64,000 nt of DNA from JARRKU01 sp963675565 (GTDB lineage Bacteria; Desulfobacterota; Desulfobacteria; Desulfobacterales; Desulfosarcinaceae). The notes below the pieces were generated by a model, which ran no database searches, was not told the DNA's origin, and saw nothing but the letters and a program-made list of their open reading frames with translations. Of this stretch, positions 1 to 9,105 are shown piece by piece. The first letter of the stretch is position 1; every line of letters starts with the position of its first letter. Both the position numbers and the translations under genes were made by a program. The stretch covers positions 1,550,001-1,614,000 of the forward strand of contig CAXXYD010000004.1 of the NCBI GenBank assembly GCA_963675565.2, read 5' to 3'.

Positions 1-13
1 GTGAGACGCTTTG

Positions 14-886
14 ATGAAAATTACACGGAACAATATCAGCGACGCGGCAAAGAAATGCCTGATCGAGGCGGGCACGACCTACCGACGGGACCAGTTTAGC
101 GCTTATGCTAAAGCGATCGAAGCGGAGTCCTCCGGCAATGCACGCTGGGTGCTGGAGCAGATTGTCGAAAACGCCCGAATTGCCGAACGCGAACAGCTTC
201 CGCTTTGTGACGACACCGGTATCCCGCATGTGATCGCACACATCGGCGATGCCTGTATACTGCCGGCCGGATGGCTGAGCGCACTGCAGGACGGTATCGC
301 CCAGGGATTGAGAGACATGCCCGGGCGCCCGATGGCCGTTCGTGGAAACGCTGTCCAACGCGTCGAACAATCCAGGGGGCTGTTCGATGATCCAGGTGCT
401 CTTGAGGTTGCACCCGTTCTCGTCCGTCCTGTCAAAGGAAGCCAGTTCAAATTGACGGTCCTGCTTCTTGGCGGGGGCCCTGAAATCCGTGCACGGACCC
501 GCCGGGTCTTCCATCGCCGCAGCATCGGCAATGTCGTCGATCAGGCGGCCGCATGGATTTCTGAAGAAATCGGCTCTCTGGGATGCACACCCGCGACAAT
601 TGCCGTCGGTATCGGCCGGAGCCAGGTTGAAGCGTCGGCACTTATGCTCGAAGCCATGACAGAGGGAAGCCTGGATGTTCAAAACGAACTGGAGCGCAGA
701 ATCACCGATGCGGTCAATCAAAGTCGGGTCGGCCCGCTGGGGCTCGGCGGGGCCACCACTGCATTGGGCTGCTTTTTGAAAATCGGCCCCACGCGCGCCA
801 GCGGTGTCCGGATCGTTTGTGCACGGCCCTGCTGTCTGGTTGAACCGCGGCGTGCTTCCACGGTGTTGGACAGCACACAACCTTAA
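14..886 (+). CDS. Class I (Fe-S) fumarase / tartrate dehydratase alpha-type subunit
   Basis: Resembles the alpha subunit of two-subunit oxygen-sensitive hydro-lyases (TtdA or FumA N-terminal half), which hydrate fumarate or dehydrate tartrate with a 4Fe-4S cluster. The family cysteines are visible in LPLCDDTGIPH (about residue 65), LGCTPATIAVGIG (about 195) and near the C-terminus in an ARPCC stretch, with the typical RVGPLGLGGATTAL block before it. The length of 290 aa is normal for an alpha subunit. The ATG at 14 is preferred over an in-frame TTG at 11; upstream sequence is cut off, so no RBS can be judged. No beta subunit is recognisable in the window. It may lie upstream, or this is an orphan alpha subunit. 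The exact substrate is unknown. Confidence 0.75.
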   Translation: MKITRNNISDAAKKCLIEAGTTYRRDQFSAYAKAIEAESSGNARWVLEQIVENARIAEREQLPLCDDTGIPHVIAHIGDACILPAGWLSALQDGIAQGLRDMPGRPMAVRGNAVQRVEQSRGLFDDPGALEVAPVLVRPVKGSQFKLTVLLLGGGPEIRARTRRVFHRRSIGNVVDQAAAWISEEIGSLGCTPATIAVGIGRSQVEASALMLEAMTEGSLDVQNELERRITDAVNQSRVGPLGLGGATTALGCFLKIGPTRASGVRIVCARPCCLVEPRRASTVLDSTQP

Positions 887-969
887 CATCCCAGCTTAAT
901 TAAGCGGCATGGACCAATGATCGGCCGCAAACGGTCGGCATCGGACTTCTTCATCGATAGGGGATTCGA

Positions 970-1938
970 ATGAATAATTGGCGAGCCTTTTTACGATCCA
1001 ACAACCTTGAACGCATATTGGATGGAAACAACTGCCCGGTGGCCAGGATGCGGCTATTCTCCCAGGGGATACAAACCAACAACAGGATTTTTTTGTATGA
1101 ACCCATTACCGGAGACAAAGGATGCCTGGCCTGCGGCAACTGTATCGACGCCTGCCCGGTGGTCCGTGAAAAAAGAAGGTTCGTGTTTACTCAGAATCAG
1201 CGGACGTCCATGGCCTTGGAAAACATTGTCAACACGGAGTGCCGGCGATGCTATGCCTGTGTTCGCGCCTGCCCGCAAGTGAGCAAACCGACCAAAGAGT
1301 TCGTGTTGGGTTTTCGCCGCGTGGAAAAGTTCATCCATGCTTTCACAGCCGTGCTGATTTTTGCCTTGGCGGCAACGGGCATCTTTCTTTTCCACTACAA
1401 GGCCATCATTCCCGGGTGGCAGCAATTCGGGTTTCGGTTGCTACACGCCTTTGCAGGCGTCTTGCTGCTTTCGACCCCAGCCCTGTTCTTCCTGCTGGAC
1501 CGTTCCCACTTCAAAAGAGCTGTAATCAACAACTTTCGTTTCGGGAAGGTGGACATCGCCTGGGTTAAGGATTTCTGGCATTTTTTGAAAAGCCCGCGAA
1601 AGTATCCGCTTCCCAACTGGAAGGAGTTCAATACCTACCACAAATTCTGGTTCGCCTATTTGCTGACCATCGTTCCAGCGATGGGAATTACCGGCTTCAT
1701 CAACCTGGTCGGGGAGCCGGGGGTTGGACCGTTTCTGTTCGCTTTCAGTTTTTGGATTCACTCTTTTTTTGCCTTAATAACGGATTTGCTGGTCCTGATG
1801 CACCTCTACTTCAAGCTTCTGCGGCACATTTTCTGGAATATAGCCGATATGAGCCGCAGTTATCAAAAACGCGGCCACCTGCACTACCCGTTTTTATACG
1901 ATCCGCGCTCGGAAAACCGGGACAAAGCGGTGCCATGA
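970..1938 (+). CDS. Membrane-bound 2x[4Fe-4S] ferredoxin-cytochrome b fusion
   Basis: The N-terminal part has two ferredoxin-type cluster motifs, CLACGNCIDACP (about residue 52) and CRRCYACVRACP (about 91). After residue 115 come four hydrophobic segments with histidines in places suited to heme b ligation (KFIHAF, RLLHAF, WIHSFF, LMHLYF), as in formate dehydrogenase gamma/NarI-type cytochromes. AGGGGA with 6-nt spacing supports the ATG. It would pass electrons between a soluble dehydrogenase and the quinone pool. Within the cluster the natural partner is the flavoprotein at 7454-9091, since no separate SdhB-type protein is seen; that pairing is inference. Confidence 0.75.
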   Translation: MNNWRAFLRSNNLERILDGNNCPVARMRLFSQGIQTNNRIFLYEPITGDKGCLACGNCIDACPVVREKRRFVFTQNQRTSMALENIVNTECRRCYACVRACPQVSKPTKEFVLGFRRVEKFIHAFTAVLIFALAATGIFLFHYKAIIPGWQQFGFRLLHAFAGVLLLSTPALFFLLDRSHFKRAVINNFRFGKVDIAWVKDFWHFLKSPRKYPLPNWKEFNTYHKFWFAYLLTIVPAMGITGFINLVGEPGVGPFLFAFSFWIHSFFALITDLLVLMHLYFKLLRHIFWNIADMSRSYQKRGHLHYPFLYDPRSENRDKAVP

Positions 1939-2080
1939 ATCCATGACACCCGAAGCCGGCGCCGATCAGGCTTTATCTATCCATCCAAATTATATCCAAA
2001 AGGCTTGGCAAAAAGGAAGCATAAAGAGATCCGAACCGATACAGCATGATAGAAACAAAATCGCAAAGGGGAGTAAAAAG

Positions 2081-3295
2081 TTGAAAATGCCAATCACAGC
2101 GGGAAACAAGGGACCTCGGGTGCGGGGGGATTGCTTTGTCACGTTTGACCCGGAGGGCGGCAACGGTTTCAAAATCCATGTGGAAAGCCGGGTCAAAATT
2201 CTTTTCGGGGATGCCATCGAATCTATGGCCCGGTCAGTTTTCGGGTTCTACGGCATCAAAAAAGGTGAAGTCCTCATAGAAGATTCCGGGGCTCTGGATT
2301 TTGTTCTGGCTGCCCGGATAGAGGCCTGTATCAAGCAGTTGGTCGTCACTGAAAAGAACTTTCTGCCGGAAATGCTTGCCGCCAACCAATACCCTTCCGC
2401 CCGGAAGCGCCTGCGGCTGTCTCGTCTTTATCTGCCCGGGAACACGCCCAAGATAATGATCAACGCCGGCATCCACAACGCGCACGCAGTGATTCTGGAT
2501 CTTGAAGATGCCGTCGCAGCATCCAAAAAAGATGAGGCCCGTCTTTTGGTCCGAAACGCCCTGCGGCAGGTCGATTTTTACGGCGCCGAACGAATGGTCC
2601 GGATCAACCAGTTACCCCTGGGGCTGATGGATCTCGAACAGGTAGTGCCCCACGGGGTGCATGTCGTTTTGATACCCAAATGCGAGTCGGCAGAGGAAGT
2701 CATAAAAGTCAATGAACACATCCAGCGCATCAAGGCTGAGCAATCCCTGGCCAGCGAAATTTTTCTCATGCCCATCGTCGAAAGCGCCAGGGGGGTGCTG
2801 AACGCGGATCAGATCGCCGCGTCCGGGGACAACATCGTCGCCATTGCAATCGGACTCGAGGACTACGCGGCGGATCTCGGCGTTAAACGGACCCGTGAGG
2901 GCACCGAATCGTTCTACGCCCGTAGTCACTTGGTCAATGTCTGCAAAGCACACGGAATTCAGGCCATTGATTCTGTTTTTTCAGACGTTGGGGATACCGA
3001 AGCCCTGAAACAAACGGTGCAACGCTCAAAAGCGCTGGGATTTGAGGGGATGGGTTGTATTCACCCTCGCCAGATCAGGGTTATCCATGAAGGGTACTCG
3101 CCGGATGAAGACGAGATCCATAGAGCCAAGGCCATCGTCACGGCTTTTGAACAAGCGACTGAAGAAGGCAAAGGCGTGGTTTCTTTGGGCACCAAAATGA
3201 TCGATGCCCCTGTTGTGGAGCGGGCGCAACAATCCATTGCCTCGGCGATCCAACTGGGCAAACTGCCACAGAATTGGAGAGCACATCATGAGTGA
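2081..3295 (+). CDS. Fused citrate lyase gamma (CitD-like) and beta (CitE-like) protein
   Basis: Residues 1 to about 90 resemble the citrate lyase acyl-carrier protein CitD (VKILFGDAIESMARSVFGFY, then a GALDFVLAARIEA motif). Residues from about 105 on form a CitE/HpcH-type lyase barrel (RLYLPGNTPK, ILDLEDAV, GLEDYAADLG, GCIHPRQI). CitD and CitE are normally separate proteins of about 95 and 300 aa. The prosthetic-group serine of CitD (ESGD in the enterobacterial protein) aligns with arginine here (VRGD), and no serine lies nearby. The TTG at 2081 is preferred because AAAGGGGAG lies 7 nt upstream; an ATG at 2087 is possible, and the reading frame is open back to 1943. The product could act on citrate, citramalate or a related acid. 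Confidence 0.8.
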   Translation: MKMPITAGNKGPRVRGDCFVTFDPEGGNGFKIHVESRVKILFGDAIESMARSVFGFYGIKKGEVLIEDSGALDFVLAARIEACIKQLVVTEKNFLPEMLAANQYPSARKRLRLSRLYLPGNTPKIMINAGIHNAHAVILDLEDAVAASKKDEARLLVRNALRQVDFYGAERMVRINQLPLGLMDLEQVVPHGVHVVLIPKCESAEEVIKVNEHIQRIKAEQSLASEIFLMPIVESARGVLNADQIAASGDNIVAIAIGLEDYAADLGVKRTREGTESFYARSHLVNVCKAHGIQAIDSVFSDVGDTEALKQTVQRSKALGFEGMGCIHPRQIRVIHEGYSPDEDEIHRAKAIVTAFEQATEEGKGVVSLGTKMIDAPVVERAQQSIASAIQLGKLPQNWRAHHE

Positions 3296-4847
3296 AAACA
3301 ACTGTATCCGAAACGCAGTCGGGCGAATGGTCCCCGCCACGGTAAACGGCAAAGCGGTGGAGCCTTTCATAGGTGCAGGAAAATTCAGACCGTCAGGCCG
3401 CAAGTACGGCCCCACGATTGCCACCTGCGCCGATTATCCCGCCGACGGAAACAAGCTGCAGCCGGACTTAAAGGCAGCGCTGGTCAGTGCGGGCCTTAAG
3501 TCCGGCATGACCATATCGACGCATCATCATTTCCGCAACGGCGATCTGATCGCCAATCAGGTGTTTGATATCGCCGCGGAAATGGGCATAAAGGACTTGG
3601 TGTGGGCGCCATCCGCCTCCTTTCCCTGTCACAAACCCATCATTGAGCATTTGAAAAGCGGTGTCGTTCATCACATCGAAGGCAGTATGAATGGAGACCT
3701 CGGCCGTTTTTGTTCCCAGGGCCGCATGCGCGGCGTTGGCGTACTGCGGTCGCACGGCGGGCGATATCAGGCCCTCCAGGACGGCGACCTGCATGTGGAT
3801 ATCGCCGTGATTGCAGCCCCCACAGCCGATCCGTTCGGAAATGCCAACGGCCTTTACGGCCCGACGGCCTGCGGACTGCTGGGCTTTGCCCTGGCCGATT
3901 CACAGTATGCCGACAAAGTCATCGTGGTGACTGACAACTTGGTGCCGTTTCCGTGCATTCCCTGGCAGATTCAGGGAAACCATGTTGACTACACTGTCAA
4001 GGTAGACAAGGTCGGCATTCCCGAGAAAATCATTTCCGGCACGACGCAGGTGACCAAAAGCCCCGATCGACTTCTACTGGCAGAGATGACGGCCCAGTTC
4101 TGCGAAGCCGCCGGGCTGTTTCATGATCGTTTCTCTTTTCAGGCCGGTGCCGGCGGCACCGCCTTGTCTATCGGAATCTACTTCGGTGAGATTTTGAAGC
4201 GCCAGGGGCTGTCCTGTGCGTTCGCGCGCGGCGGCAGTAATAAATACCTGGTTGAAATGCTGGAAAATGGATTGACGGACTATATTCTGGACGGCCAGAC
4301 CTTCGATCTCGAAGGGATCCGATCCATGCGCGAGAATCATAACCATGTGGATACAAGCCCTTTTACCAGCTACAATTATCACGGGAAGGGCAATTTCGCC
4401 TCGATGCTGGATGTGGTCATTCTCGGCGCCACCGAGGTCGACCTGCAGTTCAACGGCAATGTGGTGACGCATTCCGACGGCTATCTACTGCATGGCATCG
4501 GTGGATGGCAAAACTGTCTGGCCGCAAAATGCGTCATTTTCCCCCTCCCGTTGTTCCGGGGACGCATTCCCGTGATTCTGGACGAGGTCACCACCGTGTG
4601 TGGCCCTGGAGACATGATCGATGTCATCGTCACCGAACGGGGCATTGCCATCAACCCGAAGCGGCAGGATTTGATCGACGCCGTCAAGGGGTCGTCCCTG
4701 CCGATCAAGCCAATCGGAGAACTTAAAGCGATTGCCGAGCAAATTTGCGGAAAACCGCGAAAACCGGAACTCGGCGAGGAGATCGTTGCTATCGTAAAAT
4801 GGGTCGACGGTACCGTGATAGACGCAGTCCGCAAAGTGACTCAGTGA
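3288..4847 (+). CDS. citF: Citrate lyase alpha subunit-like CoA/ACP transferase
   Basis: Full-length CitF family protein (519 aa; family about 510). CitF moves the acyl-carrier thioester from acetate to citrate before the beta subunit cleaves it. Recognisable blocks are FSFQAGAGGTALSIG (near residue 280), a LDGQTFDLEGI block, the conserved FRGRIP-IDEVTTVCGPG stretch and GIAINPKR near the C-terminus. The ATG at 3288 overlaps the CitDE stop by 8 bp and has GGAGA just upstream, so the two are translationally coupled. The reading frame is open further upstream, but that part lies inside citDE. No citC, citG or citX maturation genes are seen, which fits the missing attachment serine in the fused CitD domain. 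Confidence 0.85.
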   Translation: MSENNCIRNAVGRMVPATVNGKAVEPFIGAGKFRPSGRKYGPTIATCADYPADGNKLQPDLKAALVSAGLKSGMTISTHHHFRNGDLIANQVFDIAAEMGIKDLVWAPSASFPCHKPIIEHLKSGVVHHIEGSMNGDLGRFCSQGRMRGVGVLRSHGGRYQALQDGDLHVDIAVIAAPTADPFGNANGLYGPTACGLLGFALADSQYADKVIVVTDNLVPFPCIPWQIQGNHVDYTVKVDKVGIPEKIISGTTQVTKSPDRLLLAEMTAQFCEAAGLFHDRFSFQAGAGGTALSIGIYFGEILKRQGLSCAFARGGSNKYLVEMLENGLTDYILDGQTFDLEGIRSMRENHNHVDTSPFTSYNYHGKGNFASMLDVVILGATEVDLQFNGNVVTHSDGYLLHGIGGWQNCLAAKCVIFPLPLFRGRIPVILDEVTTVCGPGDMIDVIVTERGIAINPKRQDLIDAVKGSSLPIKPIGELKAIAEQICGKPRKPELGEEIVAIVKWVDGTVIDAVRKVTQ

Positions 4848-4911
4848 GAGCGATTGTGAGCAACCCATTTCGGATTCGGATCGACCGTTTTATGGAAAGG
4901 AGGGCCGGCGT

Positions 4912-6267
4912 ATGCCTGTTCCGCTGAGAGATTTGTTGGCTGAAATCGTGCTCCAGGTGGACTATCGAAAACTGCCCGAGGAGGTCATTCATCAGACTTC
5001 GCGCTGTGCTCTCGATCTTATCGGTGTCGCCCAGGCGGGGTCGGCGACAGGAGCCGCTCCCATGGTCGCGGGCGTGATGGAATCGATGGGGGGGAGAAAG
5101 GAAGCGACAGTTTTCGGTGGATGGTCGAAAATGCCCGCCCCCTTTGCGGCAATGGTCAATGCAGTAAGCGGTCACTCCCTGGATATGGACGACGGGCACC
5201 GCCATGCCAATGCCCATATCGGCGTCGTGACTGTACCTGCAGGCCTAGCCATCGCCGAAAGGGACTGCCTGTCGGGAAAGGCTTTTATCGAGTCCATCGT
5301 CGCGGGCTATGAAGTTATGATTCGCCTGGGCGCAGCCTTAAACCCTTCGCTTTTGAATCAGGGGTATCACACGACCGCCGTGCTGGGCGCCATTGCCGCC
5401 GCTGCAGTTTCCGGAAAACTGCTCAAGCTCGGTCCGGATAGGCTGAAAAACGCTTTTTCGCTAGCGGCGCTGCAAAGCTCCGGCTTGTTGGAAGCACTCC
5501 AGCATGGGCAAATGAGCAAGCCCTATCAGGTGGGAAATGCGGTAAAATCTGGAGTTCTGTCAGCGTTGATGGCACAAGCAGGGGTCGAAGGTCCAGATCT
5601 GGTTTTCGAAGGCCGCAATGGTTTTTTTAGAGCGTATGGCAACCTTGAATTGCAAAAGGACAAGTTAGACTGCGACGATACCTACAAGATCAATTTCGTT
5701 TACTTTAAAACCTACGCCGCCTGCCGCCATATTCATGCCGCGATCGATGGCGCCATGAACATACTGAAACGGGAAAAAATCTCGCCGGACCAAATCAAGG
5801 CGATTGAAGTTGAGACCTATACAGTCGCCAACAACCTTGTAGGCAAACATACCGGCGCCGGATCTGCGCTGGCCGCAAAGTTCAGCCTGCCTGTTTCCAT
5901 GGGGCTTGCCATCATTCAAGGCAGTGCAGATCCCGAAAATTATCATGAAGAAGCTGTTCGCGATCACAGGGTGCAGGCATTGGCTGACAAGGTCAGCGTG
6001 ACGGTGACCGACGAATGGGAAGCCCTCTTTCCGGACAAGCGCGGCGCCACGGTCAACATTCGCAGCGCCGGTCGCCGGATCAGTGAAAAGGTGGCTTATG
6101 CCAGGGGAGAGCCAGAAAATCCGCTGTCCGATGGAGAGCTGCTGGATAAATTTACCCGCAATATGGATCAGAAAATGGGAGCCGAAGCGATCGCAAGAAT
6201 CGGCCGGATGATTTTCGAACTGCCGTCGCGATCGATAAAAGAAATTATGTGCTGTTTTGAGCGTTGA
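4912..6267 (+). CDS. MmgE/PrpD family dehydratase-like protein
   Basis: A 451-aa MmgE/PrpD protein. The family includes 2-methylcitrate dehydratase, cis-aconitate decarboxylase and iminodisuccinate epimerase. The family start (helical domain with a CALDLIGVAQAG region) and the SLDMDDGHRHANAHIG motif around residue 85 are visible, followed by a YAACRHIHAAIDGA motif typical of the C-terminal domain. AAGGAGG lies a few nt upstream of the ATG. Together with the aconitase-like and methylisocitrate-lyase-like genes downstream it suggests interconversion of a tricarboxylic acid, but the substrate cannot be read from sequence. Confidence 0.8.
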   Translation: MPVPLRDLLAEIVLQVDYRKLPEEVIHQTSRCALDLIGVAQAGSATGAAPMVAGVMESMGGRKEATVFGGWSKMPAPFAAMVNAVSGHSLDMDDGHRHANAHIGVVTVPAGLAIAERDCLSGKAFIESIVAGYEVMIRLGAALNPSLLNQGYHTTAVLGAIAAAAVSGKLLKLGPDRLKNAFSLAALQSSGLLEALQHGQMSKPYQVGNAVKSGVLSALMAQAGVEGPDLVFEGRNGFFRAYGNLELQKDKLDCDDTYKINFVYFKTYAACRHIHAAIDGAMNILKREKISPDQIKAIEVETYTVANNLVGKHTGAGSALAAKFSLPVSMGLAIIQGSADPENYHEEAVRDHRVQALADKVSVTVTDEWEALFPDKRGATVNIRSAGRRISEKVAYARGEPENPLSDGELLDKFTRNMDQKMGAEAIARIGRMIFELPSRSIKEIMCCFER

Positions 6268-6282
6268 AAGAAGGCACGGGAA

Positions 6283-7401
6283 ATGGCCAAGCATAGAATT
6301 GTACTGATGCCCGGTGACGGCATTGGTGTGGATGTAATGGACGCAGCAAAATTCATATTGGATGCCCTCGGCCTCGATGCCGAGTATGAATATGCCGATA
6401 TTGGGTGGAAGTTCTGGTGTGAAGAGGGCGACCCCCTTCCCCTGCGAACCATCGAAGCTCTGAAAAAAAGTTCTTGTGCCCTGTTTGGGGCAATCACTTC
6501 AAAAACCAATGCAGAAGCGCAAAAAGAACTCGCAAGCGGCCTGCAGGGCAAGGGACTGGTTTATAGAAGCCCCATCCTGAGCCTCAGGCAATTGTTCGAC
6601 CTGTATATCAGCCTCCGACCGTGTCTGGCGTTTGACGGCAACCCGCTTAACTTCAAAGACGGACTAGATCTGATCGTATTTCGCGAAAACACTGAAGGGT
6701 TGTACTCAGGAATTGAATTTTCCCCGTTGGCCGATGATTTGCGGTCCGTCATAAGCCGTCGCCATCCGTTAATGGAGAGATTCCAGGGCACCCCTGGAGA
6801 GGACATCGCCCTGAGTCTGCGGGTCATCACTGCCAGAGGCGCTCGGCGTATCGCACGGGCCGCCTTCCAATATGCCCAGCGGTTGGGATACCCAAAGGTC
6901 ACCTTGGTTGAAAAAGCGAACGTGTTGCGGGAAACCAGCGGTCTGATGAAACGCGAGGCTGAAAAAGTCGCAGCCGATTTCCCGGATATTGATCTGGAGA
7001 TGACCAACATCGATGCACAGGTCATGTGGCTGGTTAAAGAGCCGCAAAACTACGGCGTCATGGTGACCAGCAATCTGTTTGGAGATATTCTGTCGGATCT
7101 CTGTGCCCAACTCGTCGGCGGTCTGGGCTTTACACCGAGTGGCAACATCGGGGACAGTTTTGCCATTTTCGAACCGTGCCACGGCTCCGCCCCAAAATAC
7201 GCAGGCCAATATGTGGCCAACCCCTTGGCGATGATTCTTAGCGTGGCCATGATGCTGGACTGGCTAAAGGAAAAAACGATGGCCGCAACAGTCCGCGGGG
7301 CCGTCGGCGAGGTCATCGCCGACGGCCGTTGCCGGACCCGCGACATGGGCGGCAAATCGAAAACCATGGAGGTCGCCCGGGAAGTCGCCCGTCGATTTTA
7401 A
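6283..7401 (+). CDS. Isocitrate/isopropylmalate dehydrogenase family (beta-decarboxylating)
   Basis: A 372-aa member of the Mg-dependent 2-hydroxyacid oxidative decarboxylase family (isocitrate, homoisocitrate, isopropylmalate or tartrate dehydrogenases). Visible are the N-terminal MPGDGIGVDVMDAA, the substrate loop ending in YISLRPC, the VFRENTEGLYSG motif (about residue 130), the Mg-binding region NLFGDILSDLCAQLVGG (about 265) and FEPCHGSAPKYAG (about 300). It starts 15 bp after the PrpD-like gene. The ENTEGLYSG loop resembles isocitrate-type enzymes more than LeuB, so NAD-isocitrate dehydrogenase is the first guess. Homologous or methylated substrates are equally possible given the neighbours. 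Confidence 0.8.
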   Translation: MAKHRIVLMPGDGIGVDVMDAAKFILDALGLDAEYEYADIGWKFWCEEGDPLPLRTIEALKKSSCALFGAITSKTNAEAQKELASGLQGKGLVYRSPILSLRQLFDLYISLRPCLAFDGNPLNFKDGLDLIVFRENTEGLYSGIEFSPLADDLRSVISRRHPLMERFQGTPGEDIALSLRVITARGARRIARAAFQYAQRLGYPKVTLVEKANVLRETSGLMKREAEKVAADFPDIDLEMTNIDAQVMWLVKEPQNYGVMVTSNLFGDILSDLCAQLVGGLGFTPSGNIGDSFAIFEPCHGSAPKYAGQYVANPLAMILSVAMMLDWLKEKTMAATVRGAVGEVIADGRCRTRDMGGKSKTMEVAREVARRF

Positions 7402-7453
7402 ATAGTCTGACTGTGCACAGGTAACAAAGGATTCAGCGTGACGAGGCATTTAT

Positions 7454-9091
7454 ATGGCAAAACTGCGTAAAGAAGAAATATCAACCCAGGTGCTTGTAAT
7501 CGGCGGAGGCGCCGCCGGCCTGCTGGCGGCCATCGAGGCCCGAGACTGCGGTCTCGACGTGACACTGGTCTCCAAAAGTAAAGTGGGCCGAAGCGGCAAT
7601 ACCATTGTCGCCGGCACCGGTATGGCGGTGTGGTCCCCGCTTTCGCAAATGAAAGATTCCATCGACCTGTTCCGGACGGACACTTATACCTCCGGAAAGG
7701 CAATCAACGATCCGCATATCGTCGAGAAATTTATTAGCGGATCGTCCAGGCTAGTGGAAAAGCTTTCCGCCTGCGGCGTCCAATTCAAGAAGCACGAAGA
7801 GCACCTGGTCTGGAAACATGCCCCGGGCCACTCAGTGGCCCGGACACTCACAGCGGATTTCAGCCGGTACCCGTACTTGACACGCGGGTTGTCGCTCACG
7901 CTTCCGATGCTCGAAACAGCCAAGCGGGCCGGTGTCCGCATCGTCGATTTTACAGCCATCATCAGACTGCTGTCGGCAGACGGCAGGATTTTCGGGGCCT
8001 GCGGGATCGACAAGAAGTCTAAAACGGTGGTTACCTTCAAAGCCGGTTGCGTGATCCTGAGTGCCGGCGGCGGCGGATGGGTTTACGGCAGGTCCAACAA
8101 CACCCAAGATATGACCGGAGATTCCTTCCGTCTGGCCTATGAGGCCGGAGCCACCTTGCGGGATATGGAGTTCGTGCAGTTCTACCCTTCGATGATGTTC
8201 TCACCGGTCAAGGTGACCGTCTCCAGCCCCCTTTTCGGTGAGGGAGCGGTTTTAAGAAATGCACTGGGGCAGCGGTTCATGCAGAATTATGACGATAAGG
8301 CGGACATGGCCACCCGCGATGTGATGTCCAGGGCCATTTACAGCGAAATAAAGGCGGGAAGGGGTAACGACGGCTGTGTCTTTATGGATTGCTGCCACAT
8401 CGATCCCCACGTCCTGGAGAAGCGTTACGGGGAACTGATGCGGCTTCTGAAAAAAGCGGGCCTTGATCTGGCAAAAAACCCTGCTCCCATATCCCCGGCC
8501 GCCCATTTTTTCATGGGAGGGGTCGCCATCAATGAAAACTGTGAAACAGACCTACCGGGGCTGCTGGCCTGCGGAGAGTCGGTGGGCGGTCTTCACGGCG
8601 CCAACCGACTCGGAGGAAATGCCCTCACCGAAACCATTGTCTTCGGTATGATTGCCGGAAACCAGGCCAAGGCACATGTCACCGAAGGAAAAACCCTTCC
8701 AAATTTGCCCGCTGTAGAGATCGAACCGTTTCGAAAGGGAGATATCACCGTGTCGGAATTGAAGAAACACGTCGGCAGATTCACATGGGAGAATTTATCC
8801 ATCATCCGCAGCGATGCAACCTGCCATAAAGCGCTCGCTGAAATCGCGTCCGTTTCCGGTGAGCTAAACCACGTGCGGATAGCATCGGTCTCGGACATCG
8901 TCTCTTTCTATGAACTCAAAAGCATGGTTTCCACGGCGGAATTGATCGCCCGCGGGGCACTGGTCAGAAAAGAAAGCAGGGGCGCCCATTTCCGGTCTGA
9001 TTTCCCGGATACCGAAAACGAAGCATTCAAAGGCAGTCTGTTTTATCGCAAACGGGAAGACAACCCGTTTATTCAATATCATTCCCTTTAA
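7454..9091 (+). CDS. Fumarate reductase/succinate dehydrogenase-like flavoprotein
   Basis: A 545-aa FAD protein of the SdhA/FrdA/L-aspartate oxidase superfamily. The N-terminal dinucleotide fold VIGGGAAGLLAAIEA is followed by KSKVGRSGNTIVAGTG. The catalytic region contains a GEGAVLRNALGQRFM stretch, and the C-terminal FAD-contacting block is LPGLLACGESVGGLHGANRLGGNAL. It lacks an obvious SdhA-type covalent-FAD histidine, and the C-terminal domain is shorter than in SdhA. GAGG 7 nt upstream supports the ATG. It would reduce or oxidise a C-C bond of a dicarboxylate. The electron partner may be the ferredoxin-cytochrome b protein at 970-1938 (inference). Confidence 0.8.
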   Translation: MAKLRKEEISTQVLVIGGGAAGLLAAIEARDCGLDVTLVSKSKVGRSGNTIVAGTGMAVWSPLSQMKDSIDLFRTDTYTSGKAINDPHIVEKFISGSSRLVEKLSACGVQFKKHEEHLVWKHAPGHSVARTLTADFSRYPYLTRGLSLTLPMLETAKRAGVRIVDFTAIIRLLSADGRIFGACGIDKKSKTVVTFKAGCVILSAGGGGWVYGRSNNTQDMTGDSFRLAYEAGATLRDMEFVQFYPSMMFSPVKVTVSSPLFGEGAVLRNALGQRFMQNYDDKADMATRDVMSRAIYSEIKAGRGNDGCVFMDCCHIDPHVLEKRYGELMRLLKKAGLDLAKNPAPISPAAHFFMGGVAINENCETDLPGLLACGESVGGLHGANRLGGNALTETIVFGMIAGNQAKAHVTEGKTLPNLPAVEIEPFRKGDITVSELKKHVGRFTWENLSIIRSDATCHKALAEIASVSGELNHVRIASVSDIVSFYELKSMVSTAELIARGALVRKESRGAHFRSDFPDTENEAFKGSLFYRKREDNPFIQYHSL

Positions 9092-9105
9092 GCGAGGATT
9101 GGCAC

